Counted from the first letter of the stretch, positions 35,726-48,946 are shown. The stretch: DNA of 64,000 nt from Sapria himalayana (GCA_029783825.1 JAREIK010000506.1:946502-1010501), one strand, 5' to 3'. Numbers and translations are program-made. The notes: generated by a model from the letters alone, not told the origin.

Positions 35726-38600
35726 ATCTCCCACTTAGACTCAAAGCCATGATGCCAAACATTGACCCCCATTCCCTCCACATCTCTCTCAAAATCTTTA
35801 GCTAGAAGGGTCTTCGTGAAATGATCTGCCAAGTTGTATGCATATGCTGCTTTTACCACAACCACATCTTCACTTTTAATAATATCTTTTATTAGATGAT
35901 ATTTATGCTCAATGTGTATTGCCTTCTTGTTGGTTCTACATTCCTTTGTATTTGTAATTTTTCCAATATTATCACAATAAAGTATAATAAGTAGATGCAT
36001 AGAGATAATGACCCATAGATCAATCAAAAAGTTCTTGAGCCATACAGCTTCTTTGGCTGCTTATAAAGCTACCACATACTTAGATTTTATGGTGCAATCA
36101 ACAATATAAGATTACTTGATACTTTTATATCTTATGGCTCCACTTCCTAGGGTAAACACATAACTAGTAGAGGTAGATTTTTTCATATTCTTATTTACTT
36201 GAAATCTATGTATGTATACCATATTGGTACAAGATTGTCTAGTTGATATACTAACATTTAATCTCTAGTTGTTTTTAGGTACATAATTATGTATTTTACT
36301 ATTGTCCAATATTCTTATCATGGATTAGATTGATATATGCTTACCATGTCTATAACAAAATAGATATTAGGTCTTGTGTAAAGCATTACATAGATTAGAC
36401 TTCCTATTACATATGAATAAACACTACATTTTCTCTATCTCATTAAGTATTTTGGAACATTACTTTTTTGATAGAGTGGTTTCATATCTGAAATGAAGAA
36501 AACCTTTGTTATAATCTTGCATACAATAATGAGTCAATATCTGATCAATATAAACAACTTGAGACAAGCCCAACATCTTTCACCAAAAATCTCACAAAAG
36601 CTTAATCCCATGAATGTGATCAGCTTCTCCTAGTCTATTATATCAAAATAACTCAACAACCAGACTTTAACTAAAGATAATGAGTCCACATCATTACTAA
36701 TGAGTAATATATCATCAACGTACAATATCATGAATACCACATTATTATCACTTTTTATAAACACACAATACTCATCTTGATATTTATCAAAGCCATAAGA
36801 CTTAATGGCTTGATTAAAGTTATTATTGTAAGATCAAGAACTTATTTTAGTCCACAAAATAGACTTTTCAACTTACATAATATATGACATTGTCCTTTTT
36901 CTATGAAATCATCTGGCTGCTTTATATGGATATATTCTTCGAGATTTTCATTCAAAAATATAGTATTTACATCTATTTTTTAAATCTTATAATCACGATG
37001 AGTTACAATGGACAAGAGAATCTGAATTGACTTCAACATGGCTACAAGTGAAATGGTCTCCTCATAATTGATTTCTTCTTTTTTGAATAAAACCATTTTC
37101 AAAAAACCTTGCTTTATTAGTCTTAACATTACCATTTATTTCTCTTTTTTCATATAGATCTACTTGTACTTAATGGATTTTATCTCTTCAGAAAGTTCCA
37201 TAAGATCCTAAACATGAATGGAATGTATTGACTACATTTCTAATTTCATAACCTTTTGCCAATAGTTTGCATCTTTATCTTAAAATACTTCATCATTTTT
37301 TCTGGGGTCAGTATCTAGTTCATCATTAATTCTATCATGAAACTTTCCAAATAGTGTATACCATGTAGGTTGATGAATAAATCTTTTTTTATGATGATAT
37401 GATCCACTTAGTTGTGTACTTTTAGTAACATGCTACATAGATATTAATCCTTGTAAACATAATAAACATTGTCAGCTAGTTGTCTGACCAGCATTTCAAT
37501 GATAGGTTGATAAGGTTTAGTATCATTATTATCACCAATAATTCTATCATTATGATGAGGCAATGAAGCATTGGAGATTCTACCTTGTAGTGTTACTTTA
37601 GTATAAAAGAAGTTTGGATTGACTTATCTCATCTTGATATCTCTAGAATAATTTTACTTCTAGGCTTGTGGCTTGCTATATAGTCTTATTCTAGGAATTG
37701 GGCATTTATGCTAATAATGACCTTTTAATATTTTAGACTATAAAACAAACCACATTTAGTTCATATAAGATTAACTATGAAGAAATAAACTTCTTTCTCA
37801 TTTCCAACTTATTTATCTTCCCTTTCAGCACATGTGCTGGGCAACTCCTCAAATGAATGTATTTTAGATTAGTCTTATATGCAGTCCACAATTTAGTTGG
37901 AGTAATAGGCATCAACTTAGTTGGAACTAAATATAAAACGTAAGTTTCTATTTTTAACGCATATTACTATAAAGAATTAGGCATGTCTAAATAACTCATC
38001 AATGACATTACCATGTCCATAAGAGTCTTATTCCTTCTTCCTAACACAATATTCTAGTATTGAGTTCTAGGTGTGAACAATTAGGATATAATCCCTTGAT
38101 CCAATAATTAGTCCATAAACTTTCAAGAAAGACACTTTATGCCACAATTAAATCATAATATTTTGAGATATTTATTTTGACATTTTTATATTTCCATCCT
38201 ATATTTTTTGAATTTCTCAAAGAAATTGGACTTATGGCATATCAAATAAATAAACTCATATCTTGAGTAATCATAAATGAAAGTGATGAAGTACTCAAAA
38301 TCACCTCTTTATTGAATAGCCATGGTTCCACATAAATCATAATGACCCAATTCTAGTGGTTGTTTGGCATTATAGCCTTAAGCCACAAAAGGTCATTTGG
38401 TCATTTTTCCTTCTAAGTATGACTCAGATATTAGAAGTATTTCTACTTTCAATGAACATAAAGGTTCATCTTTACCTAATCTCAAAATCAATTTTAGATA
38501 TATATGCCCTAGGTGTAATTGCAATAGATAGGTATGGTTCATATTAAAAGGACATTTTCTTTTGTGTGGTAAGGTATTGATAATATAAAACTCACATTGT
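35726..38600 (-). pseudogene. Ty1/copia pol (integrase, RT, RNase H), degenerate, minus strand
   Basis: Read from high to low coordinates. GAG-pre-integrase and zinc region at about 38560-38380 (an LHLGHISK piece, then MTKRPF-like words). Integrase core at 38350-38180 (DLCGTMAIQ, then GDFEYFITFIYDYSRYEFIYL in part). RT start at 37270-37140 (DANYWQKVMKLEM, then ELSEEIKSIK). An intact YVDD active-site motif within FMILYVDDILL at 36711-36722. RNase H at 36170-36020 (a KSTS-YVFTLGSGAI block, then AAKEAVWLKNFL). The RNase H C-terminus at 36027-35725 keeps a 107-codon open frame with KYHLIKDII, ADHFTKTL and EGMGVN. Stops and shifts interrupt the rest. Gag is missing: upstream sequence passes into the PP2A pseudogene. 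LTR A is its 3' LTR. Confidence 0.75.
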
Positions 38601-38814
38601 TGAATTAGAGTAGAAATAGTTTAATAACATAAATGTTATTGGCCTTTTAGTGACTCTGAATATCTGATCAACGTTCCCTGTAATCGGAAGAATTCAAAAA
38701 CTCAAACCTAGCAAAATGAGATGATGCCATCAATTGAATAAACACAACAAATGATACACAAATTAATTATCAACTTGAAAAGCATTAAGATTTTTATAAA
38801 CTTGATGATATACA

Positions 38815-39150
38815 AGTATTAACATATGGACTGTGATCCACTATGGATAGCACACTTTGAGAGCCACTAGGAGTTAGATTGTCTCGACTGAATAATATCC
38901 ATTGTCAACATAATCAACCATAAACAAGTAGTTAGTATTTGGACACTTGCCCCTAATGTGAAAAAGCTCTGCAAGATCATGAAATTGACAATGGATGTCA
39001 CCACAAATAGTAACAGGGCTTTTGATAGGCGGAACATTGTTTTTTTCCATGAATATCTCCTTAGCTTTATCACATGGTATTTTAACCAACTGAGGAGGAT
39101 GTTCATCATGCACAACTTAATGAAAAAATGAACTGCATCAGCTACTAAAA
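38815..39150 (-). pseudogene. PP2Ac: PP2A catalytic-subunit pseudogene fragment
   Basis: The minus-strand frame 39113-38874 reads as the N-terminal third of the serine/threonine phosphatase 2A catalytic subunit: [44 protein letters not shown], then [20 protein letters not shown]. Metal-site motifs are damaged: GDIHG is GDIHC, and GDYVDRG is VDYVDNG. After ETI an in-frame taa (38874-38876) is followed by LLVALKVCYP, an in-frame tag (38841-38843) and WITV, matching the family's LLVALKVRYP-RIT continuation. The rest of the ~300-residue protein is absent. It abuts the gag-less end of a copia pol remnant. It cannot encode an active phosphatase. Confidence 0.85.
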
Positions 39151-39950
39151 AATGTCATCGTATCTGCTGCTTAATCTCTTCATCAAACAAAAATATAGCA
39201 ATAGCCCCAAATATTTTCACCTAAAAATGGAAGAAAACTGTGGATGCCTTCTCTCATAAACACAAACTATGATGCAGAGGTGCTGGAAGAAATATAGTGA
39301 TCAAGAGGGCAACGACACAAATGGACTAAGAAGGGAGTTAATTACAAATTGTGGTGGCACCGAAAATAACAGCTAGCACTGGGGTTTCACAGATCATTTA
39401 GCGACTTATGAATTTATAAGAGTTGGATATAATTATTGCTTTTTGAAATTTGAAAAGTATTAAAGGTTGTAAATAACATAATTTTCTAGAACTCTGATTT
39501 GACTGTTATAATGATAGAGACAAAACATAACATTCTCTCTGCCGACTCTATGATAGGAAAAAAAACATATTCAAACTTTCCAATTATGCTATCGATAAGT
39601 CTACCTAATAAGGACTCGTATTTTAACTAAGAAAACTAAGAAGAAGCAGCATTCTTCATGCATATATTCTCCTAATCATATTCATGATCACCAAAGCCAA
39701 CATAACCCCACCAGATCTGAAATGCAAACCCCAACTTAACAAATCTGAAACAAATTATAGTGTGATTTATGCTGCATTTTGGATATGCATAAAGAAGCAA
39801 TAAAAAAACACCTATTGTTCACTCAATGGCTTGCAATGCATCAACTAGTTAATCTGCTCGTCTATGTTTCCTTTTTCACTTGAACGGAATGAATCAGAGT
39901 TCATCTTCTTCCACATCTTACTTTTGATTCAGATATAATGTTGTGTTTAA
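39151..39950. other. Unassigned, possibly upstream/intron DNA of the PP2A fragment
   Basis: The base composition is less AT-rich than the flanks and looks like a plant intron or leader on the minus strand. No exon coding for the missing PP2A N-terminus is recognised. No transposon terminus is seen. Confidence 0.3.
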
Positions 39951-39990
39951 AATTTTTTTATAATTGTTACATATATATAAATATAAATAA

Positions 39991-40022
<32 letters not shown>

Positions 40023-41030
40023 AACACTTTTATAAATATTATATAGTATACATATCACATTTATATAAACATTATAAATATTATATATTTATATAAAAAT
40101 ATATATGTTATATAAATGTTTAAAAATATGTATAAACATTTTATATGTTATATAAAAGTTATATAAACAATTGTATAAATAGATAGTGGTATGTAAATGT
40201 TGTATAAATGTTTATAAACATTGATACATATGTATAAATATTTATATATAATATTATATGTTTATATAAACATATCAATGTTTATATATAATGTGCATAA
40301 ACTTTTATATATAATGAAACAAATTATAAAAATCAATTAATTTAAATAAAAAAATGAAATAAATTTTTATATAACCATAAATGATATTATTTCATAAATA
40401 AATAAATATATGGTTAATAGTTTATGAAATTTTAATGGTTATTTTTTATAATATTAATTATAAATTAATGAAATGAATTTTAGAAAAAAAAATTATTAAT
40501 GTTTATAAAAATGATAAAAAAAATTATATTACTAATAACCATGAAAACTAATAATTGGTAATTACATTTTAATAGTATTTCATTAATAAAAAAACATATT
40601 ATTTAATATAACCATAAATAAATTATATAAATGTATAACCATAAAAAATTTATGACATTTCATATTATTTATAATTTATGGATACATTTTTAATATTATT
40701 TCATAAATAAAAAAATAATATGATATTATAATAAAGTATTTCATATATATATATATATATTATGGTTATACATTTTTTAAAATTCAAATTATTTTTTATG
40801 AATATAATATAAAATAATTTAAAAAGACATAAAATTTCATATTATTTGATATATTTTAAAATTTATAAAATTCCAAAAATTACTTAAAGTGAGAAGATCA
40901 TTAAAAAAAGTTATATTTATTATTTTAATAAAAATAAAATATTAAAAACAAATATTAAAGATCTTACTCAATTGTTTAATTCTTATAAATTTCAGTAGGG
41001 CTAAAAAATAAAACTTGAATTCAAATCTAC
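39951..41030. repeat. Extremely AT-rich low-complexity DNA with (GT)n
   Basis: A (GT)n tract of about 12 units lies at 39998-40022. It is followed by about 1 kb of 'tataaa/atataaa' low-complexity sequence with imperfect repeats of 'tgtttataaacatt' words. Nothing else is seen. Confidence 0.7.
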
Positions 41031-41033
41031 TTA

Positions 41034-41187
41034 GGGTTCGTTTGGTAGTACTTTTCAAAAGTGTTTATAAGGTTAGAAATAATTTTAAGTATTTTTAGGA
41101 CAAAAAAAATATCATTAGTAATATTTTAAATAACTCAGTTGAAACCCTAAAAAAAATACTTGAAGTGTTCTTTTACTAACCACACGG
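41034..41187. mobile_element. Putative small MITE
   Basis: The left end gggttcgtttggtagtac and the right end tactaaccacacgga are imperfect inverted complements (cgtttggtagta versus cgtgtggttagta), about 154 bp apart. The 'gggttcgtttggta' start is common in plant MITEs. The target duplication is not clear. Confidence 0.4.
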
Positions 41188-41879
41188 ATATATTTTTTTA
41201 CAATCATCAAAATTTTTTCTAAGTAAATAAAATATCTATGTATTTATCTTTAAATATCAATTTATTTTCTTTTAAATTTTATTGAAAAATATGAAATTTT
41301 TTATTATAATTCAAAATTTTCAAATCTTTTAGTAATTATTTTTTTCAAAGATTCCTATAATCATAAAAATATTTTTTTTATCTTTAAATAATATAAATAT
41401 TTACTTATTTATTGTTAATTCATATTTTTTTTGTAAATATTATTTATTTAATCGTATTATTAATTATTTTAGCTTTTTATTAGTTAAAATTTTTATGTAT
41501 GTTCATTTATTTCTTAAACATCTTAAACAATGTTTATAATTATAGAATTAATTATTTAATGTTTTTTTAATACACATATTTAATATCATAATTAAATATT
41601 TCAGATAAATATTTTATATAGTTTTTTAAAAATATTATAATCATAAAAATTGTTACTTTAGTCTTTATTAATATAAATTTTTATTCGTATTTATATATTT
41701 TTGAAATTATTTATTTATAATATCCTATTTTTATAATTATACAAGGAGAACGGTTCTTTCAAGGATCTCTCAACCATTGATCATGACAAACCATTAATAT
41801 ACAAAATTATATTAAATATTAAAATAAATAATATATAAACCAAAAAATAAATAAATCAGTATAGATTAATGACGAAAAT
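41188..41879. other. Unassigned AT-rich DNA
   Basis: Nothing recognisable in this stretch beyond A/T runs. Confidence 0.5.
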
Positions 41880-42282
41880 AATCCCTAGCCCAGCTAGCTA
41901 AGGAAAAATCTCTAGCTAAATGCATATATTTTGTAAAAATTATCATTTAAGGACTAATCACTTGCAATTAATATATAATCGTAAAAAAAATTTTCTAGGA
42001 AATTATTTAGCAAAAGATTTTTTTTCTTTAGCTAATTAGCTAGGGAAAATCCGTCTCTAAAGTCATTGCTAAAATTACCGTGATTCTTTACACCAAAATC
42101 TACGATAATATTATCTATGGATATTTTTCAATTGAAAATTTTCATCTCTAATCTATCACAAATTTATAATTCAATGTAAAATCATACAACACATGCTATT
42201 TCCTAGCTAATCCCTTGCAAATTAACTAGGAATTATTTCCTTAGCTAAATTTTCATAGCTAAACAGACAATTTATTGTAGTG
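41880..42282 (-). mobile_element. CACTA-like element end with subterminal repeats
   Basis: The right edge ends ...gacaatttattgtagtg, the complement of cactacaataaattgtc, a CACTA-type terminus (42278-42282 is the CACTA core). Repeated 'tagctaaggaaa / ctagctaat / ttccttagctaaa' words in both orientations (about 41898, 42030, 42205, 42228) act like subterminal repeats. No left terminus is found, so the extent to the left is a guess. No transposase frame is seen. Confidence 0.45.
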
Positions 42283-42723
42283 AAAGTTTTTGTAGTTGGG
42301 TCAAAAAAAAACATTTTCTAGAGGTAAAAAAATGATTCAAAAAATATTTTCTAGAAGTATAAAAATGATTCCAAAAATATTTTCTCAGGCAAAAATGTTT
42401 TAGAAACAAAAGCATTCCTAAATATTCTTTCACTTTTGAGCCTTTAAATACAAAAGTTTCATAACCCTTTCCCTTCTCTTTTTTGGGTCTAGAATGTTAA
42501 GTTCATGAAGTTATTGTCGCAGTCGTTGTGAAGAATTTTGGATAAAAAACTCTTTTATTTCTATCCAAAATATATATTGTGTTGTCAAAACCTTGTTGAA
42601 TTGCTATCGAGTTGAAAAATATTTACCTAAGGATTAACATGTATAAACATCCAACATTCCTGCCAAAAATCATAGAATTTTATATATAAAAAATATTTTA
42701 TTCTAGATTTTTTGTTTCCTAGG

Positions 42724-42761
<38 letters not shown>

Positions 42762-44774
42762 TGCTAGTTTAAAAAATAATTCTAGAGTGTAAAATGTTAG
42801 ACGAACATTTTTATGTATGAATAACTTATTAACATTCATTTTAATTCATATTAATGATTGTGATTGGATATTCTAAAATTTTATTTTAAATATCATTTTT
42901 GGATTGATATTTTGAAAATGTATTTATAGTTACATTGTGCTGAGTTGTATTGAATATTACATTGTAATTCGAATACAAATTCATAGCTAGAATTATTTAA
43001 AAAATTATATAATCTTCAAAATTCAAATCCAATATAATTGATTTTTAAAAAAAATTTATCTGGACATAATATATTATTGTTAAAATTGAGTAATTTAAAA
43101 ATAGAAAAAAAAAACTTAATTTGGGTTTATTAAAATATTAAAACTTCCACTATACCCAAATTATTTTATACCCAATACTCCCAGTGGTTTCATAATAATC
43201 ATTACCCAAAGACCTCTCCCTAAATAGTTGTGCTTTAGTACTTCAACTCTCATTTAGTGTTTTAACTATGAATATATTTACAAACAACCTATTATGTGGG
43301 AAAGCAAGCTGAAAAAATTTGGGGAGTTCTTGTAGAATTCTCATTTTAGAAGGAAACACAAAAGAAATAAGCATACTATTTGACACTTGAAAGTATAGAT
43401 AAGGTATTATCATTCTAGGGGAAGTCAAAGAATGTTTCTACTATAATAGAAGAAGACACTTTAAGAGGGATTGTCATTTGTGAAGATGACTCCATCACAC
43501 ACAAGATAAAAGAAAGCATTTTCAATTAGAGATAGTTGCTAAAAAAATGAAAAAAAAAAGCAAAAAAAGGAGAGGCATCTATGTCTCTATGTCTCTTTCT
43601 CTCGAAAGAACAAAAACCCCTCTTTTGTAACATTTATAAAATAAAATGAAAAAAATGAGAAAAATGAATAGATGTTGAATACTCTTTGGATCTCAATTGA
43701 ATTCTAAAAATTTTTCAATATTTGCTTGATGCTCTCTCGATTGAAGGGAGATTTTGCTTTGGTGTATAGTTAGATAGAATAACAAATAATCTCATTATTG
43801 TGTTTAGATGTTTTCTAGAACATGAAAACAAGTTGTGCGAGAGATTTTTGAAAAAAAAAAGCACTAGAATAAAAGGATTATAGGATATGATTTTGACATT
43901 CACACATCTTACCACCAATTGCACCAATCATAAAGGAAACCTAAGATTCATTATCATAGTCACTAGATAATTTATTTGTCTTGCTTCATTGTATCATTGA
44001 GATTTTTATTTTTTAGTGCATAGTTGTAAATTATGGTTTAACATGATTTTTCTCATCCAAATCAAATAGGTTTCCATGGTGACATTTTAATATCATTATA
44101 TTTTATATTGTGTGCAATTTCAGTGTGTGCATTTTGTGTTAATTGATTGTGCATAAAATATGAGTGTGTAGTGTTAAATATATTATTGAATACTACATTG
44201 TTATTACTACATGGTAGCTCAAAATTGAATAGTTGATAAAATACAAAGTATTAAATACAAATCTAATTCTTCAAAAACAACCACTTAAAGCAAATATATT
44301 AATGTCAAGCCAAGTTTCAATACACCTAATTACTACCTAACCTTTTGATCCCAATAATATTATTTATGACTTCCATTTGTTTGTGTTTTATGTCATTGTT
44401 ATTGTTGGTCTAAATCTCATGGGTTAAAAAGTGTATAAAAATCAGTTTTGGAGTTCAGTTGTGAACATTTTTTTTTTATTTTTGGTGCAAAACAATAGTT
44501 TATTTTGATAAAAAAAAAGTCAAAAAAGCGAGCATATTTTATTTTGAATGAATCATGTTTAAGGGTATGAGAATAATAAATAACCTAGATAAGAGTATTA
44601 AATGTACATAATCAGTGGAAAGAGTTATAAAGTTTGTAAAAATAGTAAGAAAAACATGAATAATATTACATGATCAAAAATTTTTGAATATGATATATAA
44701 TTATTTTTAATGATGTGAGATTTGAATTATTTTTTTAAATATCATTTTTTGACTTTTTATGTCATGAAAGATGA
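42283..44774. other. Unassigned AT-rich intergenic DNA
   Basis: A (TA)n tract of about 14 units lies at 42727-42755. Short open frames (43243-43428 minus, 43715-43927 minus) have no motif or context and are not supported. Confidence 0.5.
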
Positions 44775-44910
44775 ATGAATATTTTTACTCTCCCTCCTAA
44801 ATCCCCCCCCCCCCCTCTCTCTCTTCCTCTCTCCTCTCTCTCTCTCTCTCCCCCTCTCTCACCTCTCTTCCTCCCCCCTCTCTCACCTCTCTCTCTCTCC
44901 CCCTTTCACA

Positions 44911-44951
<41 letters not shown>

Positions 44952-45076
44952 CTCTCCCTTTCTCACCTATATATATCTCTCTCTCTCCCTCTCTTTCATT
45001 CCTCTCCTTCACTCTACCTCTCTTTATCTTTTTCTCCCTCTCTATTTCTCTCCTTTTCGTTCTCCCTCTCAGTTTT
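44775..45076. repeat. Long polypyrimidine (CT/CCT) tract with embedded (TA)n
   Basis: A C-run (about 44805-44814) leads into almost pure CT, CTT and CCT sequence to about 45075, broken by (TA)n at 44912-44946 and a short TA stretch at 44967-44974. Long frames on both strands (44775-45128 plus, 44797-45012 minus) are products of the repeat and not genes. Confidence 0.95.
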
Positions 45077-45170
45077 TATCTCTCTCTTAACCACCTCAAA
45101 TGTTACGTGTTTATATGTAAATATGTAAATTTAACATTTTCCCATGAAATTTAAGTGTTTTTCATTGTGT

Positions 45171-45171
45171 G

Positions 45172-45207
<36 letters not shown>

Positions 45208-45498
45208 TATATCAATGTGTATACACACATACTTTCGTTATATTTATTTAAGTCATGTGTGTGTACATGCATATGTATGTATTGATGTTTTATATGTAGA
45301 GAGAGAGAGAGAGGGTGAGAAGTATAAAAATAATTATTATAGAAATAAATAAAGGTGGGAGAGAGAACTAGGATGAGAAGTATAAAAATTTTACTAAGTT
45401 ATAGAAATAAGTAACATAATATATAAAAATAATTGTTTATTAAAAATTGTAACGTTATTGAGAATAAAATTGAACACACACACACACACACACACACG
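45171..45498. repeat. Cluster of short microsatellites: (ACAT)n, (TA)n, (GA)n, (CA)n
   Basis: (ACAT) units at about 45173-45200, TA at 45200-45212, GA at 45298-45314 and CA at 45473-45497. A direct word 'gtgagaagtataaaaat' recurs at about 45316 and 45375 ('gatgagaagtataaaaat'). Confidence 0.9.
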
Positions 45499-46043
45499 AA
45501 CTTTATATTAATTAAATAAAATTATGTAAAGAGGTCCCAAAACTAAAATAATTATGTTTTGGCCCTATTTTTTTCAATGACTAGAGATCCAAATCCAAAA
45601 TATTTATGATTTGGGTCCTTTTTAAGCACCTAATATCTATAACCCAATATTATCCATATAATTATTACAGAGTTTTTTAAAAACCGTGCATAAACATGTG
45701 CAAGCCATGGCAATATCAACTAAAATAATGTCTTCAATGATTATCTTCTTTTTCTACTTGCTCCATACCTACATCAAATCTCATGCAGCCTCATCTATCC
45801 CTCTTTCTTTCTCTCCAACAAAATGTCTAAACTAAGTTTTATATTGTAGAGCCATATCTGAAGCTAACTTAAACAAGTGTGATTGTGCAAAGCATGACAA
45901 CTTTCTACTAGCATTTATGTTCTTCTGCTAGCATGTTCTTTTTTTGGTTCATGTGTAACATTTAGTTACATTGACTTTTTCAGTTTTAATAAGATTAGTT
46001 TGTTGATGTGGTTTCTTGTGGTGAAACCACAGATGGGACAAAG
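45499..46043. other. Unassigned; contains one perfect hairpin
   Basis: No gene is recognised. A 9-bp perfect stem tgtggtttc/gaaaccaca (46007-46015 and 46023-46031) with a 7-base loop lies just outside the copia LTR. Confidence 0.5.
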
Positions 46044-46300
46044 GGCATTAAAAATGGGAGGAGGATTTTTTTGTTCTTCCTCTTCGAGAGGAGAGTTCTT
46101 CTTGGCAAGAAACAAAACATTTAACAAACTTCTTTTGTATGTATTTTGAAAATAAAAACCCATCATATCCATTCAATATGATTTTTAGATATATTTATTA
46201 CGTGTTATAAAAAAGATAAAAATAAAGTAAATAAAATAAAAGAAAATGAGGTGTTTATAAATAAGTGGTCGTGGTCAAAGTTATTACATTAACTATAACA
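46044..46300 (-). repeat. 3' LTR of a minus-strand copia element
   Basis: It ends ...aactataaca at 46300. It is next to ctttctccccttta, the complement of a polypurine tract taaaggggagaaag. It is collinear with 48947-49225: both contain 'ttcttcctcttc-aga', 'agttctt-tt-gcaag' and 'cagatatatttatta'. The left end is partly eroded. Confidence 0.65.
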
Positions 46301-48946
46301 CTTTCTCCCCTTTAATGTAGTGATCTTTAAGCTAATAGAAATTTCTGAAATAACATATCTTATTCTTCGATAGAGGCTTTGTTAGTATATCAAGAATTTG
46401 ATCTTCAGTATTATAGTAGGTAAGTGAAATTTGTTTTCTTTCTATTAAAAATATAGAATTAAGATTGTACCCTACTAGAATACATTTTGGAAGATATTAT
46501 CCAATTTTTTCTTTCTTTGCTTGGGTACTTTAGAGTAGCAAAGACTGCTAAACACTTTCAAGTGATGTAATATAAGTTTCCTTCCACTCCAAGCTTATAT
46601 TGATATAAGGTTTTGTATAGCTGAAGTTGAACTTCTATTAAGAAGATAAACATTAGTGTTCACTACTTCAACCCCAAAGCATTTTGGCAAGTTCTTTTTA
46701 GTTAGTATTGCTTTGCTATTTCTACCATTGCTTTATTTTTCCTCTCAACCACTCCATTCTTTAAAGAAAAATAAAGAATTAATAGTTTTAATGTGTATTC
46801 CTTTATGTTTACAATAATTAATAAACTTCTTCGAATGGAACTCTGATCCTCTGTCACTTTTGATAATTTTTATGAGCTTTCTAGATTCTCTTAACCATGC
46901 TTCAGAATTTTAGAAATATTCTGTATGCCTCTAATTTGAATTATATGAAATACACTCACATCATTCTTGTATGATCATTCACAAATAACATGAAATAGTT
47001 ATTACTTGTAACAAAATGTAACTAATGTTAGTCTAAAAATGTCAGTATGGACTAATTCAAGTGTTGAGAATGATATGTAGGTACCCCCTTCTGAAAAAGT
47101 TGTTTGAATTATTTTATCATTGCATGGATATCATAAATTAATGTTGGGATTTAAATCGTGGTAGGTAATCTTGACATCATATTATTTTGACTAATGAACT
47201 TCAAACTTACATAGTTCGAGTGCCATATTCTTCTATGTCGAAGACTTGATTGTTGCATTTCTTGTATTTTTAAGGCATAGTCTATCTTAGAGCTAGAATT
47301 GAAAAGAAAAATTTTTCTTATGAACACTTCAACTTTCCAAGTAATGCTACTAGACTTTTTATCAATTATAGTGCATTGATTGTCTTCAAAAACTAACTAG
47401 TACCCTTTCATAATTAATTGACTTACAATCAAGAACTTGTAATACTTCATCAAAAACTTGCTCTCAATTTGTTATGAGTATCCTTACTTTGCCCTTTCCA
47501 TCTACTACAACAAGGTCCATATTTTATCTCAACCTGTGAACTTACATAGGGTTGTAAGTTTACTAATCTTTTGTTTCCTAACATGTAATTTGAGTAACTA
47601 CTATCCAATAACTAGACACTAGATGATTGATGGCTTGAGGAATTGAAGATGTAGAATAAATTGTTATTTAATAATTTTTATTCTAGTAATTTTTTTTTGC
47701 ACAACTTGCTTACTGTAGGCTTTTGTATCCATAGCCTTTTGATAAGTGAACTAGTTTTTTGTTGTTATAACACTAAATATGTATATTGTACTAGCATTCT
47801 TTAACATAATGATTATTCTTCTTGCACATATTGCAAGAATGAGAAAAATAGCCCTCTATGATGGTTGTTTTTCTGCCTCAATTACTTCCCACTCTTCTTT
47901 TATCTCATTGCATCTTGATTGAAGTTCTTTATAGATTTTTAGTTTTTTTTTTCTTATTGTCTTATTTAATCTTGAACATTAATGAATTAATATTAAGGTT
48001 ATATTGAAAAGTGACTTTGATTGAATTCTCCACATGTCTTAGTTAACTTGTTCAAAAGATTTATGTGAGTTTAGAAGTTCTTGCAAGCTAAGTTGCGCTA
48101 GATTTTTTCTCTCTAACACTAGTATTAGATCAGACTTATTAGTGAGACTGATAAGTAATTTCTTCACCAATCTCTTTTTTGAGATTTTTTCAGTACAATT
48201 TTAAATTGATTAATTACGTTGATAAATTTAATGGAGAAAATATTCAATGATGTTTCGTTATCTTCTTATTCTCAAGAATCAAGATATCTTTTATGGAATT
48301 AGAGTTAAATTCCTCGAGCTCTTTTATCTCCTTGGAACTCCTTTTGTAATAGGTATCATGCTTCCTTTGTTGTATTATATTTCATTATTCTAAAAAAAAA
48401 TATCATTTATTACACCTTGTTGGATGAACACGACATTTGCATCCAATTTATCTCTCTTTTAATTGAATGTTTTTTCCTTCTAGGATTGAGAGGTTTTTTG
48501 GTTATGTAAACCCTTTGCTAACAATTTCTATATATCTTATGATATGAGCAATACTTTTATCTTCACACTCCATAAATCATAATTTTCTTTTTCAAATATT
48601 GGAATTGAAAAGGAGTCTAGACTGGAAGTAAAGATATTCATCAAAGACACTGAGTAAATCACTAGATATGAAACTCATTTTGAAAAATCGAGGATCTAGA
48701 TCATAAATAAGTTTGCGACTTGGATATATTTAAGATGTAGCATCAAACCTGCATATCTTATAGTTTGATGTTAAGTTTTGGGAGATACATGTGATTATAT
48801 CTCATATATGTAAGAATAAATATTGCCTTTGTGGGAGAAAATTTTTCATACATTCACATTGATTAAGAAGACAAGAATAAAATAGATAAAAATATAAGAA
48901 TAAGGAAGACATGATCAAGCTGCCATAACTTAGCTATGATATCTGA
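46301..48946 (-). pseudogene. Copia internal region with RT largely deleted, degenerate
   Basis: On the minus strand, 46436-46365 reads YYNTEDQILDILTKPLSKNK, the end of copia RNase H, here one base past the polypurine side. At 46870-46680 the integrase C-terminal core appears: SDRGSEFHSKKF, then INSLFFFKEWSG, then KKNLPKCFGVEVVN. Integrase therefore sits only a few hundred bases from the RNase H end, so most of RT and RNase H is missing. Farther up (47900-48900) there are gag-like broken frames. A Lys-rich leader and a degraded PBS (about 48931-48946, gctatgatatctga) follow. The element cannot be autonomous. Confidence 0.6.

Noticed and set aside
44775..45128. 117-residue Ser/Leu/Pro-rich frame and its antisense Glu/Arg-rich partner
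   Set aside because: Both are translations of a CT/CCT microsatellite.
45966..46172. 68-residue minus-strand frame with CPIC motif
   Set aside because: It overlaps a copia LTR end and has only one CxxC. Not enough for a zinc-finger claim.
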